This document shows, one piece after another, positions 27,301 through 33,908 of a DNA stretch of 34,647 nucleotides. The stretch's first letter is position 1; each line of letters opens with the position of its first letter. Both the position numbers and the translations under genes were made by a program. Below the pieces are notes generated by a model. It had not been told where the DNA came from and searched no databases. It saw only the letters and a program-made list of their open reading frames with translations. Source of the DNA: Aequorivita sp. (lineage in GTDB: Bacteria > Bacteroidota > Bacteroidia > Flavobacteriales > Flavobacteriaceae); assembly GCA_020435825.1 (NCBI GenBank), contig JAGQYY010000022.1, positions 1 to 34,647 of the forward strand, read 5' to 3'.

Positions 27301-28579
27301 GGGCATTTTCTAAAGTAACATAGTCTGTGCCTTCATTTACCTGCAAGCCTGTGAATCCTTGACGTACACTTGCTACATCTCGGATTGCCGGGTTCAGTAA
27401 TGATGGCTCACTACCATTTATTCCAAAAGGGTTAAAAAGGTTGTTGGTGTTGTCAGGATAAGCATTTCGGGTCGCTCTAATAAATCCACCCGGAGGAGTG
27501 TTCAATCCAATATTTGTTGGATCGGATTCACCAATATCCTGAATTGCCACAATGTTTCTTACATTTTCAGTACGGCTGGTTCGGTTGGTTATCCAAACTT
27601 CCATTCTTGTAATCTGGACATTGCTATTGATAAATGGATATTGTTTTAAAGCACGGTCATAGTTGTCCCTAAAATAATGAGACAAGAAGAAGTGACGGTT
27701 ATCGTCATAATCTAAGGCGAAAAGCTCATAATCCGTGATTGTGGCACCACCTTCAGCGGTAACTGTTCTTGTTTCTGATTTTTGTTCAGAGAAAACTCCC
27801 GTAATGGTAGTCTTACCAAACTGAAGTTGTGTTTTTACCCCAAAAAGGCTTTGCGCGCCTTGAATCAAAGAACTATTTAGTGGCATGCTAACGTTACCTA
27901 CTTCAATTTTTTGAATAATGTCGTCTTCTGTTGGGGTGTATTCCAACTTTATCTGATTCTGGAAATCAAAAGTACTTTCAGTATCGTAATTTGCGGTAAC
28001 CTGAAGTCTTGTTCCCACTTTTGCCAAAAGGCTCAAGCTAATTCGTTGATCAAAATCAAAAGAGAAATTGCTCCGGTTTCGTGGTGAATACTGTGGGTTA
28101 TCTTGTTTGGTATAAAGCAGTCCAAGGTCCATTTCAACAGAACCTTGCGGGATTACTTCAATAGTATTTCCACCAAAAACAGATTCAAAGAAACTTCCAT
28201 TCACATAAAAAGTTGGAAGTAGGTTTTTCTGCTCTTCCTCAGAACCTTCTTTTCTGCCATCAGCAGCATCAATCTTCTGCTTAAAATATGCCTTCATCTG
28301 CTCCTCTTGAATGAGACGCTGATATTCTTGAGGCGTAAGAATGATGGGGTATGTTATATTAAAACTACCCAAAGTTTGGGTGTAAATATATCTGTCTGTT
28401 ATAGGATCATATGTATATAAATCCTGGATGCTGTTAGGGGTAGGAAGGTCCATTCTTCCCATCTCGTTTCCGACTGCGGTAGTATCCTGCGCCAGCGAAA
28501 CATTGCTGACCATTATGAAACTTACTATTGCTAAAAGCTTGAAAAAGCCACCCTTGTAAACGTAATTTTTTGCCTTCAA
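21338..28579 (-). CDS. sprA: Cell-surface protein SprA, outer-membrane channel of the type IX secretion system
   Basis: 2413 residues, matching the very large size of SprA, which forms the single-chain barrel translocon through which type IX cargo crosses the outer membrane and is required for gliding. A signal peptide ends near residue 30 (NVSLAQD). Long stretches of alternating aromatic strands with SprA-type motifs (YVDDFESSQTGNDISTPSSW, RFMRMFLSQF, GEVWFNELRMSE) run through the protein, which ends in FTLRYNFGN, a typical barrel terminus. Two low-complexity stretches occur: Asn/Gly-rich at about 476-497 and Lys/Glu/Gly-rich at about 1903-1963. The start is TTG at 28579, three bases after the ruvA stop and in the same frame; no ATG precedes the signal peptide. 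Confidence 0.95.
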   Translation of the reverse strand: MKAKNYVYKGGFFKLLAIVSFIMVSNVSLAQDTTAVGNEMGRMDLPTPNSIQDLYTYDPITDRYIYTQTLGSFNITYPIILTPQEYQRLIQEEQMKAYFKQKIDAADGRKEGSEEEQKNLLPTFYVNGSFFESVFGGNTIEVIPQGSVEMDLGLLYTKQDNPQYSPRNRSNFSFDFDQRISLSLLAKVGTRLQVTANYDTESTFDFQNQIKLEYTPTEDDIIQKIEVGNVSMPLNSSLIQGAQSLFGVKTQLQFGKTTITGVFSEQKSETRTVTAEGGATITDYELFALDYDDNRHFFLSHYFRDNYDRALKQYPFINSNVQITRMEVWITNRTSRTENVRNIVAIQDIGESDPTNIGLNTPPGGFIRATRNAYPDNTNNLFNPFGINGSEPSLLNPAIRDVASVRQGFTGLQVNEGTDYVTLENARRLDSGEYSLNSQLGYISLNQRLTNDEVLAVSFQFTVNGKVYQVGEFSNDGVEANGGTNNNNGGGGNPPGGEVGLAQNLVVKLLKSSITNVQEPVWDLMMKNIYPIGAYQLEKEDFRLNILYTDPSPLNYIEQAQGGPELPDDVKNQVLLKVFNVDRLNFNNDPVQGGDGFFDFLPGITVDAQNGRIIFTTVEPFGKHLFEKLNVPSIPATYDMPATYNANQAKYVFRTLYTGTKTQAEQQESEKNKFQLKGSYKSTGADGIPIGAFNIPQGSVTVTAGGRTLVEGVDYTVNYQLGRVQILDPSLLNSNIPISVSTENNSLFGQQSKRFTGLNVEHKFNDKLLVGATYVNLNERPLTQKSSYGVEPINNSIYGINVNYSTEVPFLTRMVNHLPNIDTDVESNISLRGEFAYLNPGAPKVSDFNGKTTVYVDDFESSQTGNDISTPSSWSLSSAPIGYGGELSNDNLGYNYNRAKLAWYTIDPIFYSSQRPEGINDEDLSSPFTRRVFRNEIFPLEDIIQGQTQALFTLDLAYYPSVRGEYNYNPEAAGGNTLPNPEDRFGGIMRQLTTTDFEKSNVEYIQFWVMDPFIYEENNGNPGGSLNFNLGSISEDVLKDGRKQYENGLPKDGLNGNTTSTAWGKVPTNQSLVYTFDTADSQERTNQDIGLDGLNNADESAKFPAFGGLPDPANDDYQYFLQADGNILNRYLKYNGTQGNSPLEVSNTNRGSTAQPDVEDINRDNTMNTIDSYFEYNVPMFPGMNRENNRYISDIKSQDITTPDNNTIPVRWVQFKIPISKPDQAVNGISDFRSIRFMRMFLSQFSQNTVLRFGTMELIRGDYRRFEKTLDEITFEDPANDDTVFEVGSVSIEENENRQPIPYVLPPGLEREQLNNNNNIIRENEQSLSLRVCGLEQNDARAVYKNFNVDMRQYKNLEMFIHAESIIDNTNTTELQDGQLLAFIRLGNDLTNNYYEVQIPLNPTNFGARTAEEIWPLANRLNLPLELLQQVKTKVLGDSSYDQTEVNFFNQSELEGGGSNGENELKIGIKGNPSFGNVRTIMLGVRNTTNDELCGEVWFNELRMSELKNKGGWAAVVSLDANIADFATISATGKRSTIGFGSLEQGPNQRSREDFQQYGVVTNLNLGQLLPKKWGVQLPFNYGRSEELITPQYDPEFQDIELETRLDNTEDQDEKDRIKNQSVNYTKRESVNLIGVRKERTGDSKAKIYDIENFTGSFSYNQTDHHDFEVEDALEQNVRVGATYNYNFTAKPVEPFKKNDSLFMGKYWKFLKDFNFNYLPTNISVSSNITRQYNEQKFREIDLQAGNIGLPRLYQRNYLFDWQYTINHNLTKSLRLNFTSSNNMIVNNYLSDDGVVNNDIGVWDGFFDVGDPNQHFQSLQLNYDLPFSKFPFLKFIRATYSYTGDYQWQRGSQQFNNFPIELSDGTVNTYNLGNSIQNASTHQINSSIDMNGFYRYVGLTKIKKSKAKKSSAGQGDEKGDGKEGKEGREGKLEAEEKGALSNGKTGSPSVLGRGAGAEGGLNAGDKVLNTAIGFATMLKKIQFNYQENNGIYLPGYTPSIGFIGTLKPTAGFVFGSQAEVRDLAARKGWLTLYPEFNEQYTEVESRQMDIQANLEPINDLTIDINGSRIYSENYAENYIVQDGLYNSLTPNTYGNFNISTVLIKTAFSKSDENSSAAFDEFRSNRLTIANRLAEDYYQGRAIPRDSLGYPVGFGRNSQDVLLPSFLAAYKGSNASKEKTGIFRDIPLPNWDIKYTGLMNIPWFKKNFKRFSLAHGYRASYTVNQFQSNLDYDPNNPEAPDQAGNFKAKTLLTNVNLTEQFSPLLRLDFEMNNSVKILAEMRKDRALSMSFANNLLTEIKGNEYIVGLGYRVKDLRISTNFGGKKSVITSDLNFKVDLSRRDNVTIIRYLDIENNQTTAGQTIYGAQLSIDYALSKNLTALFYYDHTFSKYAISTAFPQTTIRSGFTLRYNFGN

Positions 28580-28582
28580 ATT

Positions 28583-29164
28583 TTACAAATTTTTTAAAGC
28601 TTGTTTAATGATCATTTCTATCGAAGCCTGTGAATTTTCCTTCACAATGGTATCTACCACTTTCTCAGACTGTTTGCGAACAAAGCCTAAGGTCTCCAAA
28701 GCAGATAACGCTTCATTTTTGTTCGTATTGCTCGTTCCGGCAGAAATAGATGACAAACCGTACACTTTTAAAATCTTATCTTTTAAATCCAAAACCACAC
28801 GTTGGGCGGTCTTGGCTCCAATCCCTTTTATGGATTGGATTGTTGTAATATCATTTGTTGCTATTGCGTCCAAAACTTGATCTGGCGCCAAAGACGATAA
28901 CATCGTTCTGGCTGTGCTAGCTCCAACTCCGGAAACGCTAATCAACAACTTAAATATTTCACGTTCCGCAATACTTGAAAAACCGTATAGTGTATGGGCA
29001 TCTTCCCGAATAAGCAAATGAGTAAACAGTTTAACATTTTCACTAGTGGGGAGTTCGGAAAATGTATGCAAGGAAATATTGATAAAGTACCCTACTCCAT
29101 TGCAATCTATCACTACATCTGTTGGGTTTTTTTCAACTAGTCTGCCCTGTATATGGGTTATCAT
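28583..29164 (-). CDS. ruvA: Holliday junction branch migration protein RuvA
   Basis: 193 residues, normal for RuvA. It binds four-way DNA junctions as a tetramer and loads the RuvB motor. The N-terminal OB fold (about 1-63) starts MITHIQGRLVEKNPTDVVID. Two helix-hairpin-helix motifs follow (SVSGVGASTARTML and IKGIGAKTAQRVVLDLKDK), then the flexible C-terminal domain III that contacts RuvB (about 145-193). ruvB is also in this window, about 4 kb upstream, separated by queG and maeB. The gene is the first of the ruvA-sprA-gcvH-vanZ operon. Confidence 0.96.
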   Translation of the reverse strand: MITHIQGRLVEKNPTDVVIDCNGVGYFINISLHTFSELPTSENVKLFTHLLIREDAHTLYGFSSIAEREIFKLLISVSGVGASTARTMLSSLAPDQVLDAIATNDITTIQSIKGIGAKTAQRVVLDLKDKILKVYGLSSISAGTSNTNKNEALSALETLGFVRKQSEKVVDTIVKENSQASIEMIIKQALKNL

Positions 29165-29187
29165 GTGTTAACGAAAACTTAAAGGCT

Positions 29188-29195
29188 CAAATATA
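29188..29195 (-). promoter_or_regulatory. Probable -7 box of the ruvA-sprA operon
   Basis: The minus strand reads TATATTTG, a full TAnnTTTG match, 23 bases before the ruvA ATG. The nearest upstream TTG is only 13 nt away (29211-29209), shorter than the usual spacer, so support is moderate. Confidence 0.4.
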
Positions 29196-29257
29196 GCATA
29201 ATTATTTACAACTGCCATTGGGGTTTTTGTGAAAATATTGTAGAGAAAAGCTCCCAG

Positions 29258-31552
29258 TTATTTGCTTCCCTGCTCCCGCATTCGCTTCTCTTTTTGTTGT
29301 GCATCCACAACAGCCACAGCAGCCATATTTACCATTTCCTCAACACTAGCACCCAATTGCAATATATGAACTGGTTTACGCATTCCCAACATAATGGGGC
29401 CAATGGATTCTACATTGTTTAGCTCTTTCAGCAATTTATAATTACTATTTGCAGAATCAAGATTTGGAAAGATAAGTGCATTCACTTTTTTGCCCGCCAA
29501 TTTTGAAAACGGAAATTTATTTTGAAGCAATTCTGGGTTTAAGGCAAAGTCGGCTTGCAGTTCTCCATCAACTATCATATCTGGATTACTTTTATGAAGT
29601 AAATCTACGGCTTCACTAACTTTTGTTGCGTGCAGATCTTTAGAAGAACCGAAATTGGCGTAGCTAATCATTGCAATAACTGGTTGCAATCCAAACATTT
29701 TCATTGTATAATTGGTCATTTGAGCAATTTTGGCAAGTTCTTTCGCCGTTGGGTCAATATTTATAGATGTGTCAGAAAAAAACAATGGACCGCGCTTGGT
29801 AAGCATCAAGTTAGTAGTCGCTACTTTTGTAACGCCTTCAAATCTTCCCACAGTTTCAAAAACGGGAACCACTACTGAGGGGTAAGAACGGGCATAGCCT
29901 GAAATCATACAGTCAACATCGCCTTCGCTGAGCATCATTCCCGCAAAGTAATTTCGCTCACGCACAAGTTTTTCTGCCGTGTAGAGTGATATTCCACTTC
30001 TTCTTCGCTTTTCCCAAAGTTTTTGGGCATAATGTTGAAGCTTATCTGCATATTCGTCACTTTTAGGATCGATAATTTCAAGGTCTGCATCAAAATCTAT
30101 TTGCTCCATCAATTCAAGAATGATTTCCTTTCTTCCCAACAAAACAGGAATGCCAATACCCTCTTCATAAACAATCTGCGCAGCTTTTAACACGTCCAAA
30201 TGATCTGCTTCCGCAAAAACAATGCGCTTGGGATTTAATTTTGCACGGTTAAGCAGCAAACGAACTATTTTATTATCGCTGCCCATACGTTCAAAAAGTT
30301 CATCCTGATATTTTTCCCAATCGGTAATTTCGATGGTTGCCACACCACTTTCCATCGCAGCTTTTGCTACTGCGGGCGGAACGGCGGTTATCAGTCTAGG
30401 GTCAAAAGGTTTGGGAATTATATACTCTTTTCCAAAACCCAGTTTTGTTTCGCCGTAAGCAATATTAACTTGTTCCGGCACAGGTTCTTTAGCAAGGTCC
30501 GCCAAGGCTTTTACTGCGGCCATTTTCATAGCTTCATTAATTTTTGTTGCACGAACATCCAATGCTCCGCGGAAGATAAACGGAAACCCAAGAACATTGT
30601 TTACTTGGTTTGGATGGTCACTCCGGCCTGTGGCCATAATGATGTCTTTTCGGGTTTTTACGGCCAAATCATATTCAATCTCTGGGTCTGGATTTGCCAT
30701 TGCGAAAACAATCGGGTTTTGTGCCATGCTTTTTAGCATTTTGGGCGTAACAATATCTTTGACCGAAAGCCCCACAAATACATCTGCATCTTTCATTGCT
30801 TCCTCTAGTGTATCAATTTTTCTATGGGAAGCAAATTCTGCCTTTTCTTCGGAAAGATTTTCGCGGTCTTTTCTGATCACACCTTTGCTGTCTAGCATTA
30901 CAATATTCTCATACTTTGCGCCAAAAGCTTTGTAAAGCCGTGTGCAAGAAACAGCCGCCGCTCCAGCCCCGCTGATAACTATCTTGGCATCTTCTATCTT
31001 TTTCTCTGAAATTTCCAAAGCATTAAGCAAGGCTGCCGCCGAAATTATTGCCGTACCGTGTTGATCGTCGTGCATTACGGGAATATCAAGCTCTTCTTTC
31101 AGCCTTCTTTCTATTTCAAAAGCTTCGGGCGCTTTTATGTCCTCAAGGTTAATACCGCCAAAGGTTGGCGCTATATTTTTTACTGTTGCAATGAACTCGT
31201 CAATATCTTCAGTGTTTATCTCGATATCGAAAACATCAATATCTGCAAATATTTTGAAGAGCAACCCTTTACCCTCCATTACAGGTTTGGAGGCTTCAGG
31301 GCCAATGTTTCCCAATCCCAAAACTGCAGTTCCGTTTGAAATTACGGCAACAAGATTTCCTTTATTTGTATATTTATAAACGTTATTTTTTTCCTTTCCA
31401 ATTTCAAGGCAAGGCTCCGCAACTCCCGGCGAATATGCCAAGGAAAGATCACGTTGGGTGGAGTAACTTTTTGTGGGAACCACCTGAATTTTACCAGGTC
31501 TTGGTTTTGCGTGGTATAGTAAGGCCTCGCGACGTCTGCTTTGCTTGCTCAT
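29258..31552 (-). CDS. maeB: NADP-dependent malic enzyme with C-terminal phosphotransacetylase-like domain
   Basis: 764 residues, the length of the MaeB hybrid type. It decarboxylates malate to pyruvate, making NADPH, in the cytoplasm. The malic enzyme half (about 1-430) shows YSPGVAEPCLEI, MHDDQHGTAIISAAALLNAL and the NAD(P)-binding VISGAGAAAVSC. The phosphotransacetylase-like half (about 432-764) starts RIVFAEADHLDVLKA and contains MISGYARSYPSVVVPVFETV; in characterised MaeB proteins this domain is regulatory, binding acetyl-CoA, and is not catalytic. It has its own promoter and lies between queG and ruvA on the same strand. Confidence 0.95.
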   Translation of the reverse strand: MSKQSRRREALLYHAKPRPGKIQVVPTKSYSTQRDLSLAYSPGVAEPCLEIGKEKNNVYKYTNKGNLVAVISNGTAVLGLGNIGPEASKPVMEGKGLLFKIFADIDVFDIEINTEDIDEFIATVKNIAPTFGGINLEDIKAPEAFEIERRLKEELDIPVMHDDQHGTAIISAAALLNALEISEKKIEDAKIVISGAGAAAVSCTRLYKAFGAKYENIVMLDSKGVIRKDRENLSEEKAEFASHRKIDTLEEAMKDADVFVGLSVKDIVTPKMLKSMAQNPIVFAMANPDPEIEYDLAVKTRKDIIMATGRSDHPNQVNNVLGFPFIFRGALDVRATKINEAMKMAAVKALADLAKEPVPEQVNIAYGETKLGFGKEYIIPKPFDPRLITAVPPAVAKAAMESGVATIEITDWEKYQDELFERMGSDNKIVRLLLNRAKLNPKRIVFAEADHLDVLKAAQIVYEEGIGIPVLLGRKEIILELMEQIDFDADLEIIDPKSDEYADKLQHYAQKLWEKRRRSGISLYTAEKLVRERNYFAGMMLSEGDVDCMISGYARSYPSVVVPVFETVGRFEGVTKVATTNLMLTKRGPLFFSDTSINIDPTAKELAKIAQMTNYTMKMFGLQPVIAMISYANFGSSKDLHATKVSEAVDLLHKSNPDMIVDGELQADFALNPELLQNKFPFSKLAGKKVNALIFPNLDSANSNYKLLKELNNVESIGPIMLGMRKPVHILQLGASVEEMVNMAAVAVVDAQQKEKRMREQGSK

Positions 31553-31573
31553 AAATTTAAATTTTGCAACTTA

Positions 31574-31604
31574 CAAAGTTAACAGGTTAGCCGAAAGGAA
31601 GCAA
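31574..31604 (-). promoter_or_regulatory. Promoter of maeB
   Basis: Minus strand TTG (31604-31602), a 20-nt spacer and TAACTTTG (31581-31574) match the Bacteroidota consensus exactly. The -7 box ends 21 bases before the maeB ATG. It lies in the queG-maeB gap, so maeB can be transcribed separately from queG. Confidence 0.7.
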
Positions 31605-31613
31605 TTTAAACAG

Positions 31614-32540
31614 TTAATCTTTCAAGAAGTTTATATTACGGGACAATCCTGAAAACTTGGTGCGCTTTACTGCACTTTTCTTGAATAATTTTTGGAAAAC
31701 ATCTTCGGTAATTTCATTCCAGTCTTTTTTTGTCATTGAAAGCATCTCTGGATTTGGACTGAATAGTGGTTCATTGTGTGATTTGCTGAAACGGTTCCAC
31801 GGACATACATCTTGACAGATATCGCAACCAAACATCCAATCTTCGAAGTTTCCCTTTTGAGAGGTTGGAATCTCATTTTTCAATTCTATTGTAAAATAAG
31901 AGATGCATTTACTACCGTCCACAACTTTATCTGCAACGATTGCATTTGTAGGGCAGGCGTCTATGCAGGCCTTGCAACTTCCGCAATGGTCGGTTACGGG
32001 AGTATCATATTCCAAATCCAAATCGACAATCAATTCAGCAATAAAATAGAAAGACCCTAACTGTTTTGTAAGTAAATTGCTGTGTTTTCCAATCCAGCCC
32101 AAACCGCTTTTTGCCGCCCAAGCTTTGTCCAAAACCGGTGCGGAATCTACAAATGCTCGCCCGTGGACTTCGCCAATTTCTTCGGAAATAAATTCCATCA
32201 ATTGCTTTAGTTTGTCTTTTATGACGAAATGATAATCGGTGCCATAAGCGTATTTTGAAATCTTATAACTTTCTGAATTTTGAAGTTCTGATGGAAAATA
32301 ATTCAGCAACAACGAAATAACACTTTTGGAATCTGGGACTAAAATTGTTGGGTCCAAACGTTTATCGAAATGATTTTCCATATAAGCCATTTCGCCAAAC
32401 ATGTTTTTTTTTAGCCAATTTTCGAGCCTTGGGGCTTCTTCTTCCAGAAATTCAGCTCTACTTATGCCACAGGAAACGAAACCGAGGCGTTTGGCTTCGG
32501 CTTTAATTATGGCTGTATTTTTGGATTTGTTATTTATCAT
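31614..32540 (-). CDS. queG: Epoxyqueuosine reductase QueG
   Basis: 308 residues. It performs the last step of queuosine synthesis, reducing epoxyqueuosine in tRNA with cobalamin and two 4Fe-4S clusters. The cluster ligands are visible in [17 protein letters not shown] and in [15 protein letters not shown]. Before them lies the cobalamin-binding region with [20 protein letters not shown], which holds the conserved Asp of the family. The protein lacks the C-terminal HEAT-repeat extension found in longer QueG proteins, and so belongs to the short form. It lies 64 bases after ruvB on the same strand, with a repeat-like sequence between them. Confidence 0.95.
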   Translation of the reverse strand: MINNKSKNTAIIKAEAKRLGFVSCGISRAEFLEEEAPRLENWLKKNMFGEMAYMENHFDKRLDPTILVPDSKSVISLLLNYFPSELQNSESYKISKYAYGTDYHFVIKDKLKQLMEFISEEIGEVHGRAFVDSAPVLDKAWAAKSGLGWIGKHSNLLTKQLGSFYFIAELIVDLDLEYDTPVTDHCGSCKACIDACPTNAIVADKVVDGSKCISYFTIELKNEIPTSQKGNFEDWMFGCDICQDVCPWNRFSKSHNEPLFSPNPEMLSMTKKDWNEITEDVFQKLFKKSAVKRTKFSGLSRNINFLKD

Positions 32541-32551
32541 TGAAAGTTGCT

Positions 32552-32592
32552 GGGCTTCGGCTGCTCTTCAACTGAGCTCAGGATAGTATCGG
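32552..32592. repeat. Repeat-like element in the ruvB-queG gap (possible degenerate REP)
   Basis: The minus strand contains ATCCTGAGCTCAGTTGAAG (within 32560-32585), close to the CCTGAGCGCAGTCGAAGG-type sequences that recur between genes in many Bacteroidota genomes, flanked by GGCTTCGGC-like segments. It holds the palindrome TGAGCTCA. Only one copy is in this window, so its repeat nature rests on memory and not on the sequence. Confidence 0.35.
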
Positions 32593-32604
32593 CTTTAACT
32601 TTAT

Positions 32605-33627
32605 TTAAAAGAGGCCTCCCTGCGTTGGACCTTTCAATTTCCCGAGATGCTTATAAGCGGCTTCGGTAACTTCCCTGCCGCGGGGAGTGCGCATAATGAA
32701 GCCTTGCTGAATTAAAAATGGTTCATAAACTTCTTCTATAGTTTCAGTACTTTCGGATACGGCGGTAGCAATAGTTGTAATACCAACAGGACCTCCTTTG
32801 AATTTTTCGATGATTGTTCGAAGAATCCTATTATCCATTTCGTCAAGACCATGGGCATCTACATGCAAAGATTCCAACCCAAATTTAGCAATCTGAATAT
32901 CTATTTTCCCATTCCCTTTTATCTGAGCAAAGTCGCGAATTCTACGTAAAAGAGCATTTGCAATTCTCGGTGTTCCTCGGCTTCTGCCAGCAATTTCAAT
33001 AGCAGCTTCCATAGAAATTGGAACTTGTAAAATTCTTGCACTTCGTTGTAAAATTGTGGTTAGAAGCTCCGTAGTATAATATTGTAATCTTGCAGAAATA
33101 CCAAAACGGGCACGCATTGGCGCAGTTAATAAACCTGAACGCGTAGTTGCGCCAATAAGAGTAAAAGGATTTAGATTAATTTGAACCGAGCGTGCATTGG
33201 GCCCAGATTCAATCATAATATCAATTTTATAATCTTCCATTGCAGAATACAGATATTCTTCAACAATAGGGCTTAAACGGTGAATTTCATCAATAAAAAG
33301 GACATCGCGTTCTTCCAAGTTTGTCAGTAATCCTGCAAGATCGCCAGGCTTGTCCAAAACTGGCCCCGAAGTAACTCTAATATTTACGTTAAGTTCATTC
33401 GCAAGGATATATGCAAGGGTGGTTTTTCCTAAACCTGGAGGGCCATGAAAAAGTGTATGGTCCAATGCTTCGCTTCGCAAGTTTGCAGCTTGTACAAATA
33501 TTTGAAGGTTTTCCAAAGCCTGATCTTGCCCGGTAAAGTCATCAAAACTGAGAGGACGGAGTTTTTTTTCAATATCCAGTTCCTGTGGTGAGAGGTTTTC
33601 TCCTGTAGGATCGAGGTTTTCGTTCAT
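32605..33627 (-). CDS. ruvB: Holliday junction branch migration helicase RuvB
   Basis: 340 residues, normal for RuvB, the AAA+ motor that drives branch migration with RuvA. Walker [19 protein letters not shown], Walker [14 protein letters not shown], sensor 1 [10 protein letters not shown] with the RuvB-type TAPMRARFG, and the winged-helix C-terminal domain with [16 protein letters not shown] are all present. A GTG at 33648 would add seven residues (ending in Val-Met); I start at the ATG at 33627 because the protein then begins [10 protein letters not shown], as relatives do, and because a -7 box lies inside the longer frame. It is upstream of queG on the same strand. Confidence 0.96.
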   Translation of the reverse strand: MNENLDPTGENLSPQELDIEKKLRPLSFDDFTGQDQALENLQIFVQAANLRSEALDHTLFHGPPGLGKTTLAYILANELNVNIRVTSGPVLDKPGDLAGLLTNLEERDVLFIDEIHRLSPIVEEYLYSAMEDYKIDIMIESGPNARSVQINLNPFTLIGATTRSGLLTAPMRARFGISARLQYYTTELLTTILQRSARILQVPISMEAAIEIAGRSRGTPRIANALLRRIRDFAQIKGNGKIDIQIAKFGLESLHVDAHGLDEMDNRILRTIIEKFKGGPVGITTIATAVSESTETIEEVYEPFLIQQGFIMRTPRGREVTEAAYKHLGKLKGPTQGGLF

Positions 33628-33631
33628 AACA

Positions 33632-33639
33632 CAAATATA
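33632..33639 (-). promoter_or_regulatory. Possible -7 box of ruvB
   Basis: The minus strand reads TATATTTG, a full TAnnTTTG match, only four bases before the ruvB ATG at 33627. If used, the mRNA would be nearly leaderless. No TTG is seen at the -33 distance, so this may be chance in AT-rich sequence. Confidence 0.3.
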
Positions 33640-33709
33640 GGAAAACACTTGATATCACTGTCTATAGTTTTGAACCAGATAAAAAAGTAAGTTTATAAAC
33701 TTGAGAAAT

Positions 33710-33745
33710 AAAAAAAGGTCGCCCAAATAATATTTAAACGACCTT
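33710..33745 (-). terminator. Terminator-like hairpin between oxidase subunit I and ruvB
   Basis: A seven-pair stem (33715-33721 with 33739-33745, AAGGTCG/CGACCTT) is followed on the minus strand by a run of seven T (33716-33710). It could end transcription coming from the oxidase subunit I gene before ruvB. Confidence 0.6.
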
Positions 33746-33826
33746 AGTGAAATAACTAGCAGGTTCCTCACTTCCTACTTATTATAAACTCAACATATCA
33801 AAGATAATGTATTGCCTTAAAATTCT

Positions 33827-33859
33827 TTCTACGTAGTACCACTTAAAAACTACGTAGAA
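33827..33859. repeat. Inverted repeat with two CTACGTAG palindromes
   Basis: Perfect 11-bp arms, TTCTACGTAGT (33827-33837) and ACTACGTAGAA (33849-33859), are separated by 11 bases. Each arm contains the 8-bp palindrome CTACGTAG. It has no T-run of its own, so it could be an operator-like dyad or an RNA stem. Confidence 0.7.
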
Positions 33860-33863
33860 GCAA

Positions 33864-33899
33864 CAAGCCCTTTCAAAATTGAAGGGCTTGTATATTTTT
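33864..33899 (+). terminator. Hairpin with T-tract next to the oxidase subunit I stop
   Basis: A nine-pair stem (33864-33872 with 33882-33890, CAAGCCCTT/AAGGGCTTG) is followed on the plus strand by TATATTTTTTT. On the minus strand, the direction of the adjacent oxidase gene, the tail is only weakly T-rich. It starts 18 bases after that gene's stop and may serve it despite the orientation of the tract. Confidence 0.6.
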
Positions 33900-33908
33900 T
33901 TGGTTCCA

